Origin: Falciphora oryzae
Taxonomy: Eukaryota > Ascomycota > Sordariomycetes > Magnaporthales > Magnaporthaceae
Assembly (NCBI GenBank): GCA_000733355.1
Contig: JNVV01000010.1
Span: 94,735 to 158,734, forward strand
Length of the DNA: 64,000 nt
Reading direction: 5' to 3'
Numbering within the stretch: the stretch's first letter is position 1; the number at the start of each line of letters is the position of its first letter. Below the pieces are notes generated by a model, which did not search any database, was not told the DNA's origin, and saw only the letters and a list, made by a program, of their open reading frames with translations. This document shows positions 12,026 to 24,323 of the stretch, piece by piece. Position numbers and translations under genes: made by a program.

Positions 12026-12406
12026 GCGGGTATCGAAACTAACAAGGGCGACATGGCGGGGCATAACCTCTCGAGAACCAACAGAGAGGGGATAAAACCA
12101 AGACGGCGGACCGCCTAAGCCGGTCAAGATCGTTAGACCATCCATTAAGAAAAGAAGAAAGAATGGTAAGGGTCGGGGGTGGAAAGGAAAAGAGCGGAAG
12201 CGCAAGACGAGACGACCAGACCACCTGTGGCTGGCTGGCTGAGACACCAAAAAGTTCATCTGCAGAAAGGAGAAGAATGAAAGAAGAGAAGGACAAAAGG
12301 GCCGCACATATACACGAGACCAAGCTAGCCTGGAGGCCAGCAAAGAGTACATGTGTAGCTACATGAATCTTGACAAGAGAAGTCGCCAGGCTATGGTAGC
12401 GAGGCG
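11414..12406. other. Intergenic region with A-rich DNA
   Basis: It holds the promoter of NSA2 (right of 11413) and the 3' untranslated region of the coiled-coil gene. From about 11920 to 12022 the plus strand is almost pure A/G, ending in a 28-nt A tract (11995-12022); in the minus-strand transcript this would be a U/C-rich 3' segment. No gene is supported. Confidence 0.55.
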
Positions 12407-15308
12407 CTACACGGAATCGATACCCTCCAGAATCCGGCGGGCCGCGTCAAGGCGTCTACGATACATCCTGCTCTCGGAACCGGCCCTCCCACTCTCGCTC
12501 AGGCCCAGGACGCACCGGCCAATGCCCGCAACCAAGCGTTCTACCAGGAACTGGTCCTCGCGCAGTAGCTGCTGCATCGCCACCGGGGTGTTGCTCTTGG
12601 CCAGGATGCTGCCGTTCCGCTTTGTTGGGCTAGCCCGCCCAACCTCATAACCGGGGCCGGCCTGCTGCGCGTAAACAGCCGCCGCCTCGTTCATCAGGCT
12701 GTCCGAGATGGCCCGCAGGTCCCCGTCCGGCGACGAGCGGTGGAGGCCGCCAACGGAGCCGCCAGTTAACGATACGCTGGCCGCTTTTTTCCTCGCCACC
12801 AGCGGGAAGCTTCGCATCGTGCCTGTCGACTCAAACGACGAGACCGATGGCCGGTGGAACGGTGTCGCCGCGCTACTGGCCGGTCGCCGTAGCACCGTCG
12901 CCACGGGCGGCGAGGTCTTCAGCTCAACCACGCCGTTCCCTCCCGGATCGAGCTGGCCGTGGCCCGCCGAAGCAGCATCGACCGGAGGGCTGGTGGAGGT
13001 GCGGGTCTGCTCCCGGACGCGGCTCTGTCCCCGTGGGCGATCACCGTCCGCCGTTCTTTGGCCGCCATCATGGCTCCTCCGCCCCTCATCTGCGGTGGCG
13101 AACGACTCTACAGACCCGACCGACGCCGCCGTCGAGTTCGATGAGCTGCTATCGCGCCTCCGGAGCCCGGGTCCATTGACAGTCCCTGCCGGGTGGGCTG
13201 CGCCGCTGCCAAATGGGCCTCGGGTGGTCTCGACCGAGTCATCCGAGCTGAAGCTCCCGCTCCTGTCGCCCCGAGTGAGTCGTTGCTGACTAATCGTCCC
13301 GAGAGCGCTGTGTAGGATGAAGTGCTCGTAGTCGAACGCATCTTCCCTGTCTTCGTGCGAGATGGGGTGCTGCAGCGTGTCGTGATACGCCGATTCGCCA
13401 CTCTCGCTCTCGTAGCCCTGGGCGTCGGCCGTGTCGTACTGATCATCAACGTAGTCGCCGTTCTCGGTCAACATGTCGCTCACATCGTCGTTGGTTTCGC
13501 TGCCCTCGGAGTTGGCATGCGCCCCCAAGATAAGAGACTCATCGCCCTTCTGTGGCGCCGCCATCGGCTCCTCTTGGAGGCATCCTGCCTTGAAATCGGG
13601 AGTGACCCGCGAAGACGCCTGGCCGTGTTCGTCGTCTGCAATGTCGTCGTTCCTGCCGGCGTTCCTGTCGCCGTCCGCGCTCGACGGTTCGCCGTTCCAC
13701 GCATTTCCTTGAGACACCACCTCTTCGCCGTCGTCCCGGCCAGTTGAGTCGGGGGACCCGTTGGTTGTTGGCCCGGGACACCACTGTTCAACCCGGGCAT
13801 GAGTGAAGGGGCTCGGAGTTCGCAGGCTTTGGAAGCTTCGTCTGCGCAGACTGTCGGCGCGTGCCTGGTCCCGCAGGTTCGAGATTTTGCCCTTGAGATC
13901 GTTAACTTGGTCGCGCAGGTCGCGCATCTGTGTAGTCGATGCGGATCGCGTGACGACCTTGACATCGTCGTGCCCCTGGCCAAACGTAGGGCTAAGAAAG
14001 CCCTCCAGATAAGCGCTGTTGCGGCTCGAAGACTCGGCGTCTGCATGCGGCCTCGAGGGGTCGTCCTCGCTCTCGCTCAAGGGCTCTAGCGAGCTGTCGT
14101 GACCCGCGAGGAGTTTATGGGTTGGCCGCGCTAATGCAGAGCGCGCGCTCTCGCGGATTTGGTCAACGCTCCGGGAGGAAGTCAAAGGTTGCCTGTAGCC
14201 GCCCGCGGCGCCGAGCGCGCTGGCAGATCTCTGTGGGTAGACCTTGACTGGAAGGCCAATGCGCAGGGTATTGTCACTGCCCATGCGCGTATGGCCGTGC
14301 GATGATCCAGAATCCCGAGTGCTTCCTGATCTAAATGGGAGCGTCGGGGAGGGTATTGTGCCATCGGAGCCCAGAGAGGATATAGAGGCTGATGAAGTGT
14401 GCAGCGAGCTCCGTGCTCGGTTGAGGTTACCCTCCATCGTCTGCAAAACCACGTCAGCAAGTGGTGGGATAGCCTGGCGCGAGGCATAGGCTGGAGCGAA
14501 TAGGGAAGGGGCAGGAAGGGAGGAAACTTGCCGTCAGTCTCCGCTTCGCGTTAGCAAGGATCTTCTCCGCGCGTTGACTTAGCAAGAAAGCGGACTGGCG
14601 ATCCGAGGCAGCAGCTGCCCGCCTCTCGGCGCTGGAGCGACCATCTTCGAGAATGCTGTGACGTGCGGGGTTCTGAGGCTGCGGTGGGCTCCCGGCCACT
14701 TCGTCGGGAACGTACGAGTCGGCTACGCTATCCTCGTCGTCACCCTGGAAGACGCTGTCGCCGACGCTGACGGTGTCGTCAAAGTCTGCGAATAGGTTTG
14801 TCTGTTCCTGGGTGGTGATGGTGCTGTTGCTATCGAGCGACGAGCGGCGGGCGCGGTCGTACGAACGCTGCCTCTGCACCTTTCGGACAGCCTCTAGGCC
14901 CATTGTCGGGGAGGAACGCAGGGCATCGTCGCCGGGGGACGTGTCTCGGCGGCGGGCGGGCGAGGGCTTCCCTGGGGTGCTCTCGACCTCGGTCACCTCT
15001 CCAATGTCGGAGAGCATGGTGCCGTTGCCGTAGATTATGGGAGTGGTCGGGGTGATGGGACCGACGCCGGGCAGGTGAGGCGGGCCAGACATGGTGTAGA
15101 GCTGATGCAGCTCGCTGCTCGTGGCGGCGGCGTGGGCGTTCTTCCACATCATCAGCGGCGACTGGGAGCGATCCTGGTCCGTGTCGGGGGACGAGGAGCG
15201 GTCGTAGTCGGGGAGAATCATGTCGGGGTTCGTCAGCGTGGGCGAGGCGGGGAGGGTAGGGTACGGCTGCGGCGCCGAGCCGGCCGGCCCCGAGGTGGTG
15301 GCGGCCAT
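12407..15308 (-). CDS. Large serine-rich protein with coiled-coil segment, unknown function
   Basis: Two exons, 15308-14532 and 14440-12407, give 936 residues. The intron between them (14441-14531) starts with GC (GCAAGT) and ends TTTTGCAG; the exon phases on both sides are zero, and the join makes KRRLTTMEGNLNRARSS, a continuous basic/amphipathic helix following RAEKILANAKRRLT. A second helical heptad-like region reads MRDLRDQVNDLKGKISNLRDQ (shown in part, about residues 420-440). Most of the rest is low-complexity Ser/Asp/Glu/Gly and probably disordered, with a conserved-looking C-terminus of short helices around QQLLREDQFLVERLV. No signal peptide or membrane segment is seen. I do not recognise the family; it looks like a fungal-specific scaffold-type protein, but that is inference only. 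Confidence 0.78.
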
Positions 15309-17470
15309 GCTAGCGGTCCTGGCGTTGTCTCGTTAGGGACCGGATGGCCGAGGGCCAAGGATCGAGGGCCGTCTGGGGCTTCCGGATCGGGATCCCGGCG
15401 GCCCGGGGGCGTGGAGGAGAGGCAGGCGACGAGGACGGGCGCGGCGAGATAGAAACGGGCGTCTCGGGTCTGTTCAGTGGGCTGCAGGTCGGTGGGTGGC
15501 AGGCGATCATGCGCGGGGAGGCGATCGGGCTCGCTGTGGTGGTGATGGCTTTGTCGGGGCGAGCGAATGGACGCAGCGCTGGCTCTGGTCGGCGCGAAGG
15601 GCCTCAGCAGAAAAAACCTTCGTGGGCTGGCGGCGGCGCGTTGTGGAGGGCACCTAGCGGCATGCTGTGCGGCGGCGGACGGGGGAACTCGACACGGAGC
15701 AGCAGCATGGAGCAGCAGCGTGGAGCAGGGCTGCCTCGCCCGGTTCCTGGGAGTTCTTTGTTCTTTTTGGGATCAGGGGTCGGGGGCGGTGGTTGCGACC
15801 GACTTTGGTGCGGGCCCGGCGGCAAGGAATCAATCTCCCAATCGGGTCTGGGCCACAGGCGAGGGTTAGGCCAGCACGCCAGCCGAGGTCGTGTGGGGAG
15901 GGGAGTCAGGGCTTGGAAAGGGGAGAAGCCCAGCAGGCCGATTGCCAAATGGGTTGCCAAACGGGTGCATGGGGAGCCGTTGCAACGGCGCCGAAACGAC
16001 TGCGGGCCATGGGCGCCGAGAACACCAAACAAACGGGCTGTCGACGGGGGCAAAACATCTCGACGCCTTCCACACGTCAAGGGCGGCGCCAGGGGCCCTT
16101 AGAGGGAGATTTACGTACCGGAGCTAAGGGGGAATGGGTCTTGAGCCTTACGACACCAGCCCCGACAAGGATTCTTGTGTCACTGAGAATGAAGACAAGC
16201 AAGAGAAGAAGAAGAGAAAAAAAAAAAAAAAAAAAAGGTGCCGAAGAGGACGCTCAAGGTCAAGCCGCGTTCATATTGGCGCCTCCCGGTCGGGCACACC
16301 TTTGCACCAATCTTCTTTCTCTACGGCTCCTCAGTGTGGTCGGCTCTTCTTTTTTTTTTTTTTTTTTTTTCTCCCCTCAATTCCTCCACCGGAGAAATGT
16401 GCCTACCTACCAAAGTACCTGACTCCTGCCCTCAGGTACCTGGCCAAGGGTCACTGACTCCAAACCTTGCACATCCAGTACCGTCAGGAACGTGCAGAGG
16501 TTGTCCTTCAACAACAAGGCTCCTCCTCCCACAGCATCCCTGCGTCCCCGTCTGTCTCCCTTTCTGAGAATCAGAATACGACCTTGCATATGCACTCGTG
16601 CCCAGCGGGCGCCACGGGTGGTTCGCCGTTTGATGCAACCCGCGAGGTAGCCCGGGCGTTGTCCCCACGGCAAATTAAACTGTTCCTTGGGACACCCCAG
16701 CACACACGCAAAATAAAACGAGACACCATGACTGCTCTCGGCGGGACTTTGGTTTTTCCCTCCTCTCCCTCTCTCTTTCTCGGGCTCTTGCACTCCTCTC
16801 CACGCGCACCGCACCCCCTTTTCCCTTCCCCTCTAGTTCTCTCCTTTGCGGGTCACAGCCCTGGTTGGGAAAACTACGGTACCACTGCGGCTCTACCACA
16901 CTCGGAGAGGAGGGGCACATTCAGTAGTGTGCCTGACGGAACACCTGGCGAAAAGACACACACATCCCCCGGTGCTTGGGTATGTAAAGGCCCTTCGCTG
17001 TTGTATGTACAATACCTGGGCTCAAGGCCTCGCACAACCACGCGCTCTGGCGGGGGTTTGACCGTGCATGGTACTTGCGTTTGTTTCCACAATAGAATTG
17101 GACCAGTTGGTTGGTTCCTCTGTTGGTGCCGTGTTTGATTCGCCTAGACCCAACCTGCTGTTGTTGATTGGGCAATTGCCCAAGATGGTCTAACTGGCTC
17201 GCCCCTGGCTAACCCCTGGCTTACTTACTGTCGCGTCTTTCTCCCCCAACGGGGCGTGCTTCGCGAGGACAGGCATTCTGCCCGTACCCTCTCGGTCGAT
17301 CAATAGCCACAACCGACAGTCAACATCATGGCATCAAGACGTGCAAACAGGAAACGCCTGCGTAACCAACGCTGACCACGGGTCTGAAACAACCGGAAAT
17401 GTCCTCCTGCCTCATGCTCCGAGGGACATGCTCGACCGTCACGTATTCCCGCATTAGACCGACTCACGTC
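15309..17470. other. Gene-free region left of the gap
   Basis: The right flank of the coiled-coil gene should contain its promoter. Open frames here lack any domain and overlap in several frames. Visible features are A and T homopolymers (16217-16236 and 16350-16370) and TACC/GGTA motifs at about 16402-16444. Confidence 0.5.
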
Positions 17471-17978
17471 NNNNNNNNNNNNNNNNNNNNNNNNNNNNNN
17501 NNNNNNNNNNNNNNNNNNNNNNNNNNNNNNNNNNNNNNNNNNNNNNNNNNNNNNNNNNNNNNNNNNNNNNNNNNNNNNNNNNNNNNNNNNNNNNNNNNNN
17601 NNNNNNNNNNNNNNNNNNNNNNNNNNNNNNNNNNNNNNNNNNNNNNNNNNNNNNNNNNNNNNNNNNNNNNNNNNNNNNNNNNNNNNNNNNNNNNNNNNNN
17701 NNNNNNNNNNNNNNNNNNNNNNNNNNNNNNNNNNNNNNNNNNNNNNNNNNNNNNNNNNNNNNNNNNNNNNNNNNNNNNNNNNNNNNNNNNNNNNNNNNNN
17801 NNNNNNNNNNNNNNNNNNNNNNNNNNNNNNNNNNNNNNNNNNNNNNNNNNNNNNNNNNNNNNNNNNNNNNNNNNNNNNNNNNNNNNNNNNNNNNNNNNNN
17901 NNNNNNNNNNNNNNNNNNNNNNNNNNNNNNNNNNNNNNNNNNNNNNNNNNNNNNNNNNNNNNNNNNNNNNNNNNNNNN
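17471..17978. other. Assembly gap, 508 N
   Basis: An uninterrupted run of N separates two contigs. The right edge of the gap runs straight into an A-rich tract (17979-18000), so a homopolymer or a longer repeat is the likely reason the assembly broke here. The true length is unknown. Confidence 0.99.
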
Positions 17979-18528
17979 AAAAAAACAGAAAAAAAAAAAA
18001 GAGACGTAGATGAAGACGAACATAGATCGAAGGATCCTTAAATAAGCCATCCCATAGCCCTTGTGCATTTTCTTTTCTGCGAGAGTGTCCTTTGTGCCCA
18101 AGTGGAGACTCGGTCACCACGAAAGATAATAAGGATCGGGGAGGGGAATGAGACGGGAAATCAAGACAAGGGGGAAAAAAGCTAACAGGAAAACAAGGAT
18201 ATATAAAATCCAGGTTCGTTGAGAACCGTACGCCTGCCCGCCCATGAAATCTTCAAGTTCCGAAAGTGCTGCCCAAAAATATGGAGAGGAAAACAATAGA
18301 CAGTGAGAAGATGGCAAGCAAAAACAAAAGACGTGAAATCAAGACGTCTTTGTGTAGGGTATGACACCAGGACAAGGTTCGTTGCCGTGAGGGCAATGGA
18401 GCTGATAAAGCTGAGCTCGAATCGGCACCGTAGGGGGAGAAGCCACGGCAGTGTTTCAAAGTAACGGGAAAGGCGAAAAGAAGTTGATTCTGACGCCTGG
18501 CGGGATTTCACCGAGTCCTGCCCTCCCT
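17979..18528. other. Right flank of the gap, 3' region of SAM synthetase
   Basis: The interval starts with an A-rich tract and probably carries the 3' untranslated region of the minus-strand SAM synthetase gene. No further gene is seen. Confidence 0.5.
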
Positions 18529-19971
18529 CTAGTACTTGAGCGGCTTGGGCTTCTCCCAGCTGAAGCTCTGGTTGGTGCCGAAGTGACCGTTCTTGGCAGT
18601 CTGGAAGTAGATGGGCTTGGCGAGGTCGAGCTCCTGGACGATGACACCGGGCTTCATGTCGAAGTTGTTCCGGATGATCTGAACGAGCTCATCCGAAGTC
18701 TTCTCCGAGGTTCCGTACGTGTCGACGTAGACCGACAGCGGCTCGGCGACACCGATGGCGTACGACAGCTGAACCAGCGCCCGGCGTGCCAGGCCAGCGG
18801 CAACGAGCGACTTGGCGATCCAGCGACCCAGGTAGGCGGCGGAGCGGTCGACCTTGGAGAAGTCCTTGCCGGAGAAGGCGCCACCGCCATGGGCACCCCA
18901 GCCACCGTATGTGTCCACAATGATCTTGCGGCCAGTGAGACCGGCATCACCCTGGGGACCACCAATGATGAAGAGGCCGGAGGGTTGGATCTAGACAGCA
19001 GCCAACGAGTTAGTTTCGCCCATACGGCAACGGGCGCAAGGAAAATGAAGAAAGGCACCCCCAATCCACCCAAGAGCAAGAGGGCGAGCAAATAACGTAC
19101 ATGGTAGATGGTCTTGTCGTCGAGGAACTTCTCGGGGATGACCTTCTTGATGATCTTCTCCTTGATCTCCTTACGGAGCTCCTCGGTCGTGATGTCCTCG
19201 CTGTGCTGGGCCGAGACGACGACAGTGTCGACCCTGAGGGGAATGACAGCGCCGTTGTCATGCTTGTACTCCACCGTGACCTGGGTCTTGGTGTCGGGAC
19301 GCAGCCACGGAAGGGTGCCGTCGCGGCGGGCAGCCGACATGGCGGCGTTGAGCTTGTGGGCCAGAAGCAGAGTCAGGGGGAACAGCTCGGGGGTCTCGTC
19401 CGTGGCGTATCCGAACATGATACCCTGGTCACCGGCACCCAGCTCTTCGAGGGCCTTCTCATAGTGCAGGCCCTGAGCGATGTCGGGCGACTGCTCCTCG
19501 ATGGCGACCAGGAGGTTGCAGGTCTTGTAGTCGAAGCCCTTGGACGAGTCGTCGTAGCCGATGTCCTTGATGGCGTCGCGCACCACCTTCTGGAAGTCGA
19601 CGCGGGTCTTGGTCGTGATCTCACCGAAGACCATGACCATGCCCGTCTTGGTGGCCGTCTCGCAAGCGACCTTGGAGAGCGGGTCCCCAGCCAAGCACGC
19701 GTCCAGGATGGCATCTGAGACCTGGTCGGCGATCTTGTCGGGGTGGCCCTCACCCACCGACTCGGACTGCGTGGGAGACAATTGGGGTTAGCAGCGGACA
19801 AGCAGCGGGCCAAGGCGGTCTACCGGAAAAAGGCCAAGCGAGGCCACGGAAGGGCATTGAGGTGGGCTAATCGCAGCCGCGTACGGTGAACAGGAAAGTG
19901 CCCTCGTTGTAGTGCTGCCATGAGGACAGGCGGGCAGTGGTGCCGTCGCCGTTGACGCCGTTCGAAGCCAT
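18529..19971 (-). CDS. S-adenosylmethionine synthetase
   Basis: The enzyme makes S-adenosylmethionine from methionine and ATP in the cytosol, feeding methylation and polyamine synthesis. Exons 19971-19885, 19766-19101 and 18990-18529 give 404 residues, slightly longer than the usual 380-395. The ATP/methionine site [10 protein letters not shown] lies at about residues 34-43, the signature hexapeptide GAGDQG at 139-144 and the second signature GGGAFSGKD at about 286-294. All three exons are in phase 0. The start at [10 protein letters not shown] gives a short disordered N-terminal tail typical of fungal orthologues before the conserved [14 protein letters not shown]. The leader immediately upstream is rich in CCA/CAA repeats and so likely unstructured, as expected of a highly translated gene. 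Neurospora eth-1 is the expected orthologue. Confidence 0.97.
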
Positions 19972-22323
19972 CGTTGCGGGCGTGATGGCGGTGGTGGGTG
20001 GTGGTGTTGGTGGTGTTGGAGGGGCGAGGAGGCAAAGGGTTGATGGGTAGGAAGCGAAAGCGAAGCGAAGACCAACTAAGTGACCCCGGCACAAGAGGAA
20101 TGTCTTCGACTCTATTCTATTACCACGTCTGGCGCGGAGGAAACAAAGGTAGGAGGGAAGAGGAGGAATTTATGTGGGAGGGAGGGGCCGAGGGCGATAT
20201 AAAAGGAGAGAAGAAGAAAAAAAAAAAAAGAAAGAAAGAAAGAAAGCAGTGAGAGGGCGGGAAGAACACAGCAAGAGGCTTTTTTTTTTTTTTTTTTTTT
20301 TATCCCGCCTCTTTTGGACCGCTAGTTTCTAATGCGGCGGCTGGGGGTAGGTGGATGGAAGGGTCAAATTGTAACCCTGATGAGGAAAGACGTTGAATTG
20401 TGAGACGAAAGGCTCAGGCAGAGCAGGCGTGTGGCCAGACGCACTGAATCGATTGGCACAAACCTTGCGACGGGGCCTTCCTCAGACCTTAGTCAGTAGG
20501 AGGGGGTACGCACATCATCCCGGCCGGAGGGGCGCTGAATCCTCCCCCACTCGACGTGTCGACCAGCGACAACCGAGCTTCGGAGATGGAAGCTCGAAAG
20601 CTGCCAGCCACAGCGGCCGTGGGCCTCGTCGCTGGCAGTCGAGTGACCGAATCGGGCACGGGTGAGCCGTCATGAGCAACGCTTCTCTTGACGCAGGATA
20701 TTTGATTGCTGTACGTGTCCAGTCGTAGCATGCCTGGTCCGTCCAAAGTGCCTGTCTGCATAGGCTCTCCCTGCCTGAGGTAACGAAGCTTCGAGGCATG
20801 CTGCAGTCAATCCAGGACAACTCCCAATTACGGCAACATTAGGTCTGCAGATCTCACAGACATCTACGCACTCCGGTCCCTTGCGTGCGAAGTGGCAGGC
20901 GGCCGGGCAAAAAGGAAGAAAGGGAAACGCGTCCTCGCCAAGGCCCCACACAAGCCCAACCACACCGCATCGCCGACCGTGGACCGGGACACGTCTGGAC
21001 AAGCCCTCCCATACCTACCTGGTAGGTACCTGCCGCCATTAGTGATCTGGCAAGTCAGTCCCAATACCCCTATTCCGCCTGCTGCCCTAATGGCGGTCTG
21101 TGCAGGGTGGGGGCTGGCCGTAGTTGCGGTGCTTGTATTCGTATGTCTGAGAAAAGTATCGTGTATTGGCAGATATGAAACACCGCAATATGCAAACGCC
21201 ATCTCAGGACACATCAAACGAAGGCCGCCGGGGTGAGGTGTATAAGTCGGTTGTCCATCGACTAAGTTGAGCTCAACCGGTCGAACTCGATGCTTCCCCG
21301 GACAGCAAGCGCAGGGTTTTCCGCGGCAGATACTTGCACACAAAGGCACCAGCACACTCGTCCGTCATGAGCGCACGACGCAATAGATGGGATGCTTGCC
21401 CAATGGGATTGAGGGTCGCACCAGACGCTGATGGGATTGCGCCATCGGCCTCATCGGCTCCAGCAACGGGGATAGATTCAGATAGTGAGAAACGGACGGC
21501 TCTCGTCCCTGAACTCAGTATTAGCCTTTTCGCTCCATTTGGACGGATACCCATTTTTCTAAACTTCTTTTTCCTCTTTCGGATCCTTTCCATCTCACCG
21601 CAAATTTTTTTTTTTTCAAGCCACATCTTCCTTCCCATGGTCTGCAGCTCTCGCTAGTCTTCCTGCTGTTTGGCGGCCCCCACTCGACCCCGCGACTGAG
21701 GAAAAAATAATGACCAGGGACAAGGGACGGCGGTGGAACTTGATAGCCCGTCAACAAAATGCAACAATGATGAATCTCAATGGAAAGAAATAACCCTGAA
21801 ATCCCTTGGGGGCGTCTGTTTCGGTGCATAGCCGAATCAATGCCGTATTGCACTTTTATTTGCACTGAACCTGAATCCGAATCGAATTTGATCCTAATGA
21901 CTGCTTGCTTTGCAGGACACCTACCTTCCATGGTAGGCCCGCCCTTGTGCCTACGCCGGATGTCGCCTTCTCGGTGAAGCCCACTCGGCCCGCAAAGGCG
22001 GTGTAAAATCAGAATGTTTGTCGACTGGCAGAAAGACGGATACCGCGCCTTGACGCGGGGGACTGCCAAATGCTGAAGTCCCTTGAATTGAGGTGAGCAA
22101 GTTCAAGCGCCCGCATAGGCACGTCTAGACTCACGTAACGGGAGTGAGGGAGATGTACGGTCGGACACGCTAACGTGAACGTTGTCTAACCCCTCCAGCA
22201 CGCACTGAGCTCTTGATCTCGAACCCCTCCACTGTCGCTGCGGTGCTACGCCACTGCTTCTGGTACGGCTGCCATATCGACCGTGAATGAATACGCAACA
22301 GCGCGTCTAGCGAAAGAAGAAAG
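19972..22323. promoter_or_regulatory. Divergent intergenic region, SAM synthetase and GPN3
   Basis: The two flanking genes point away from each other, so both promoters lie in these 2.35 kb. The SAM synthetase side starts with a leader rich in CCACCA/CAACACC repeats (revcomp of about 19989-20022), followed by purine-rich DNA and a T tract at 20280-20301. A near-perfect inverted TACCTACC/GGTAGGTA element lies at 21012-21031. No gene is supported inside. Confidence 0.5.
21012..21031. repeat. Inverted TACC/GGTA element
   Basis: TACCTACC is followed after one or two bases by GGTAGGTACC, making a short palindrome. It belongs to the window-wide family of TACC/GGTA motifs in intergenic DNA. Confidence 0.75.
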
Positions 22324-23305
22324 ATGAGCAAGTTCGGTGTCATGGTGATGGGGCCTGCCGGCGCTGGCAAGGTATGCTGCCCCTCCCCCGCCTGCCCCCT
22401 CTGCGCCCTAAGATCCGTCTCCGCGGCCAGCTGCGCGTGCGCGATGCTGACGGGCTGCCCAGTCGACGTTCTGCGCATCCCTCATCACACACCTCCGCAT
22501 TAACAGGAGATCTTCATTCTACGTCAACCTCGACCCCGCCGCCGAGTCCTTCGAACACGCGCCAGATCTGGACATCAAGGATCTTATATCGCTCGAGGAT
22601 GTCATGGAGGAGATGGGCCTCGGCCCCAACGGCGGTCTGATTTACTGCTTCGAGTTCCTCATGGAGAACCTCGATTTCCTAACCGAGGCCCTGGACTCCC
22701 TGACCGAGGAATATCTGATTATAATCGACATGCCGGGCCAAATCGAGTTGTACACCCACATTCCCATCCTCCCAAGCCTCGTCAAGTTCCTCACCCAGTC
22801 CGGCGCCCTCGACATTCGGCTTTGCGCTGCCTACCTCCTCGAGGCCACCTTCGTCGTCGACCGTCCCAAGTTCTTTGCCGGCACCCTGAGCGCCATGAGC
22901 GCCATGATTATGCTCGAGGTGCCGCACATCAACGTCTTGTCCAAAATGGACCTGGTCAAGGGCCAGGTGCGCAAGAGGGACTTGAAGCGTTTCTTGAACC
23001 CAGATGGTTCACTGTTGGACGAAGATCGGGGCGCGGGGAACCGCGACGTCCACGACGAGGACGACGAGCAGAAAAACCCTCAGGACACAGGTGTCCTGAT
23101 GCGCGGGGCTAGCTTCAGGCGGTTGAACAAGGCGGTAGCAGGTCTGATCGAGACCTTCAGTATGATCAGCTACCTGAAACTGGACGCCTCGGACGAAGAG
23201 AGCGTTGGAGCTATCCTCAGCTACATCGACGACTACATCCAGTTCCACGAGGCTCAGGAGCCGAAGGAGCTCAAGGACGAGGAGTACGACGACCCAGAAG
23301 AGTGA
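22324..23305 (+). CDS. GPN3: GPN-loop GTPase 3
   Basis: GPN GTPases form dimers needed for assembly and nuclear import of RNA polymerase II. Exons 22324-22371 and 22463-23305 give 296 residues; the intron falls exactly inside the P-loop, after GPAGAGK and before STFC. The diagnostic GPN tripeptide is at about residues 70-72 (LGPNGGLIYCFE), the switch-II-like motif DMPGQIELYTH follows, and LSAMSAMIMLE with the base-recognition motif SKMD come later; RFLNP(D) matches the GPN3 rather than the GPN1/2 branch. The C-terminus is acidic (DEEYDDPEE). The first intron position and the ISLEDVMEEM segment fit GPN3 orthologues well. Confidence 0.95.
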
Positions 23306-23669
23306 CAGGGCTGTTGGTTGCCGCTCACGCTTGTCATTTCCGGATTGCGTCGCATCGGGCGCATCGGTGCCCATGTCCTCTTGTCGCGACGACCTCGATG
23401 CGCAGCTGAGAATATCCAATCAGATGTTACTATAGGGGTATCCGAGATCTTTGTTCCTTCTGTTGTTGTTTTTTCTTCCTCTTTTTTCCTTTCTTCTCTC
23501 CCTGGTTCCCAGCGATGGTCGATGGTCGAGATCTACTTTTTGCGGCTTCCTTCTCTCTCCGACCCTCCACTCTGACATCCACCACACACGTCAACCGCGA
23601 TGTCCTCACAGTATTTGGCGTGCGGCCGAGGAGAGAATCTCGGGCTCCCGGTACACCCCAAGTTGCCAC
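23306..23669. terminator. Convergent 3' region of GPN3 and the Apq12-like gene
   Basis: Only 364 bp separate the stop codons of two convergent genes. A T/C-rich run at about 23455-23505 could serve GPN3 3'-end formation. Exact cleavage sites cannot be placed. Confidence 0.45.
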
Positions 23670-24323
23670 TCAGCGGGCTCCCTGACGGCCCATGTGCGCG
23701 GCGTCGCGGGCTGCGGCTTGGGCTTCCCAGTCTCGATATTCGCGCAGCCATATGTCCTTGATAACGACGGCATAGCCAGCTAGCTTCCCTGCGAGTACGG
23801 CAGAGTCGCGTGCCGATCGTTCGATGCCTCTTTGCCAGACAAAAGCGACGAGCGCGATAACGACGGCCCACGTGGCAGCCCGGATGACTAGCTTGGTCCA
23901 AAAAAGCATGATTCGGCGGGCCAGGTTGAGGAGTTTGATGGCGATGAAAAGCACGACCAGGACGAAGGCGAGAATAACGACGTCGGGACTGCTGTAGAGC
24001 GCGGCGATCGCACGGTTGATGAGGGGTTCGACCAAAGGGTACATTTCGGTGGCTAGGTGGCTCGCCTGCGATACGACTTTTCGCCTTAGCACCTGGACCG
24101 GCGCGTCGGGGTTGAGGGCGTGGCGAGCAAGAAATTGCCAGTAGTCGGGTGGCAGCAGGGCTGTGTTGGATGGGATCGCAGTTAGCCAGATGAAGAGAGG
24201 TGATTCGGGAGAGGACTCGCGGAGAGTTTGCAAGGAGACTGTATGCGAGAGGATGGGCCGCGACGTGGCGCCGAATCACGTACCTTGCACAGCCCCGAGC
24301 ACCCATTCGTCTCCGGACGCCAT
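23670..24323 (-). CDS. Apq12-like nuclear envelope membrane protein
   Basis: Exons 24323-24284 and 24238-23670 give 202 residues. Two adjacent hydrophobic helices are visible at about 99-120 (VVILAFVLVVLFIAIKLL) and 130-148 (LVIRAATWAVVIALVAFVW), separated by a short basic loop with NLARRIMLFWTK; this two-helix hairpin with an amphipathic surround is the pattern of the Apq12 family, ER/nuclear-envelope proteins involved in nuclear pore assembly and lipid homeostasis. A charged C-terminal tail follows. The intron is unusually short, 45 nt, but is needed: without it the ATG frame stops three codons later. Family assignment rests on the helix arrangement and sequence feel, so a different small ER protein is possible. 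Confidence 0.78.

Noticed and set aside
15344..16422. Open frames of about 250 codons right of the coiled-coil gene
   Set aside because: Two frames overlap each other and read through a homopolymer as poly-Lys and poly-Phe; nothing conserved is seen. They lie in the probable promoter of the minus-strand gene.
17399..18120. Open frames of about 200 codons across the gap
   Set aside because: They consist almost entirely of unknown residues from the N run and carry no information.
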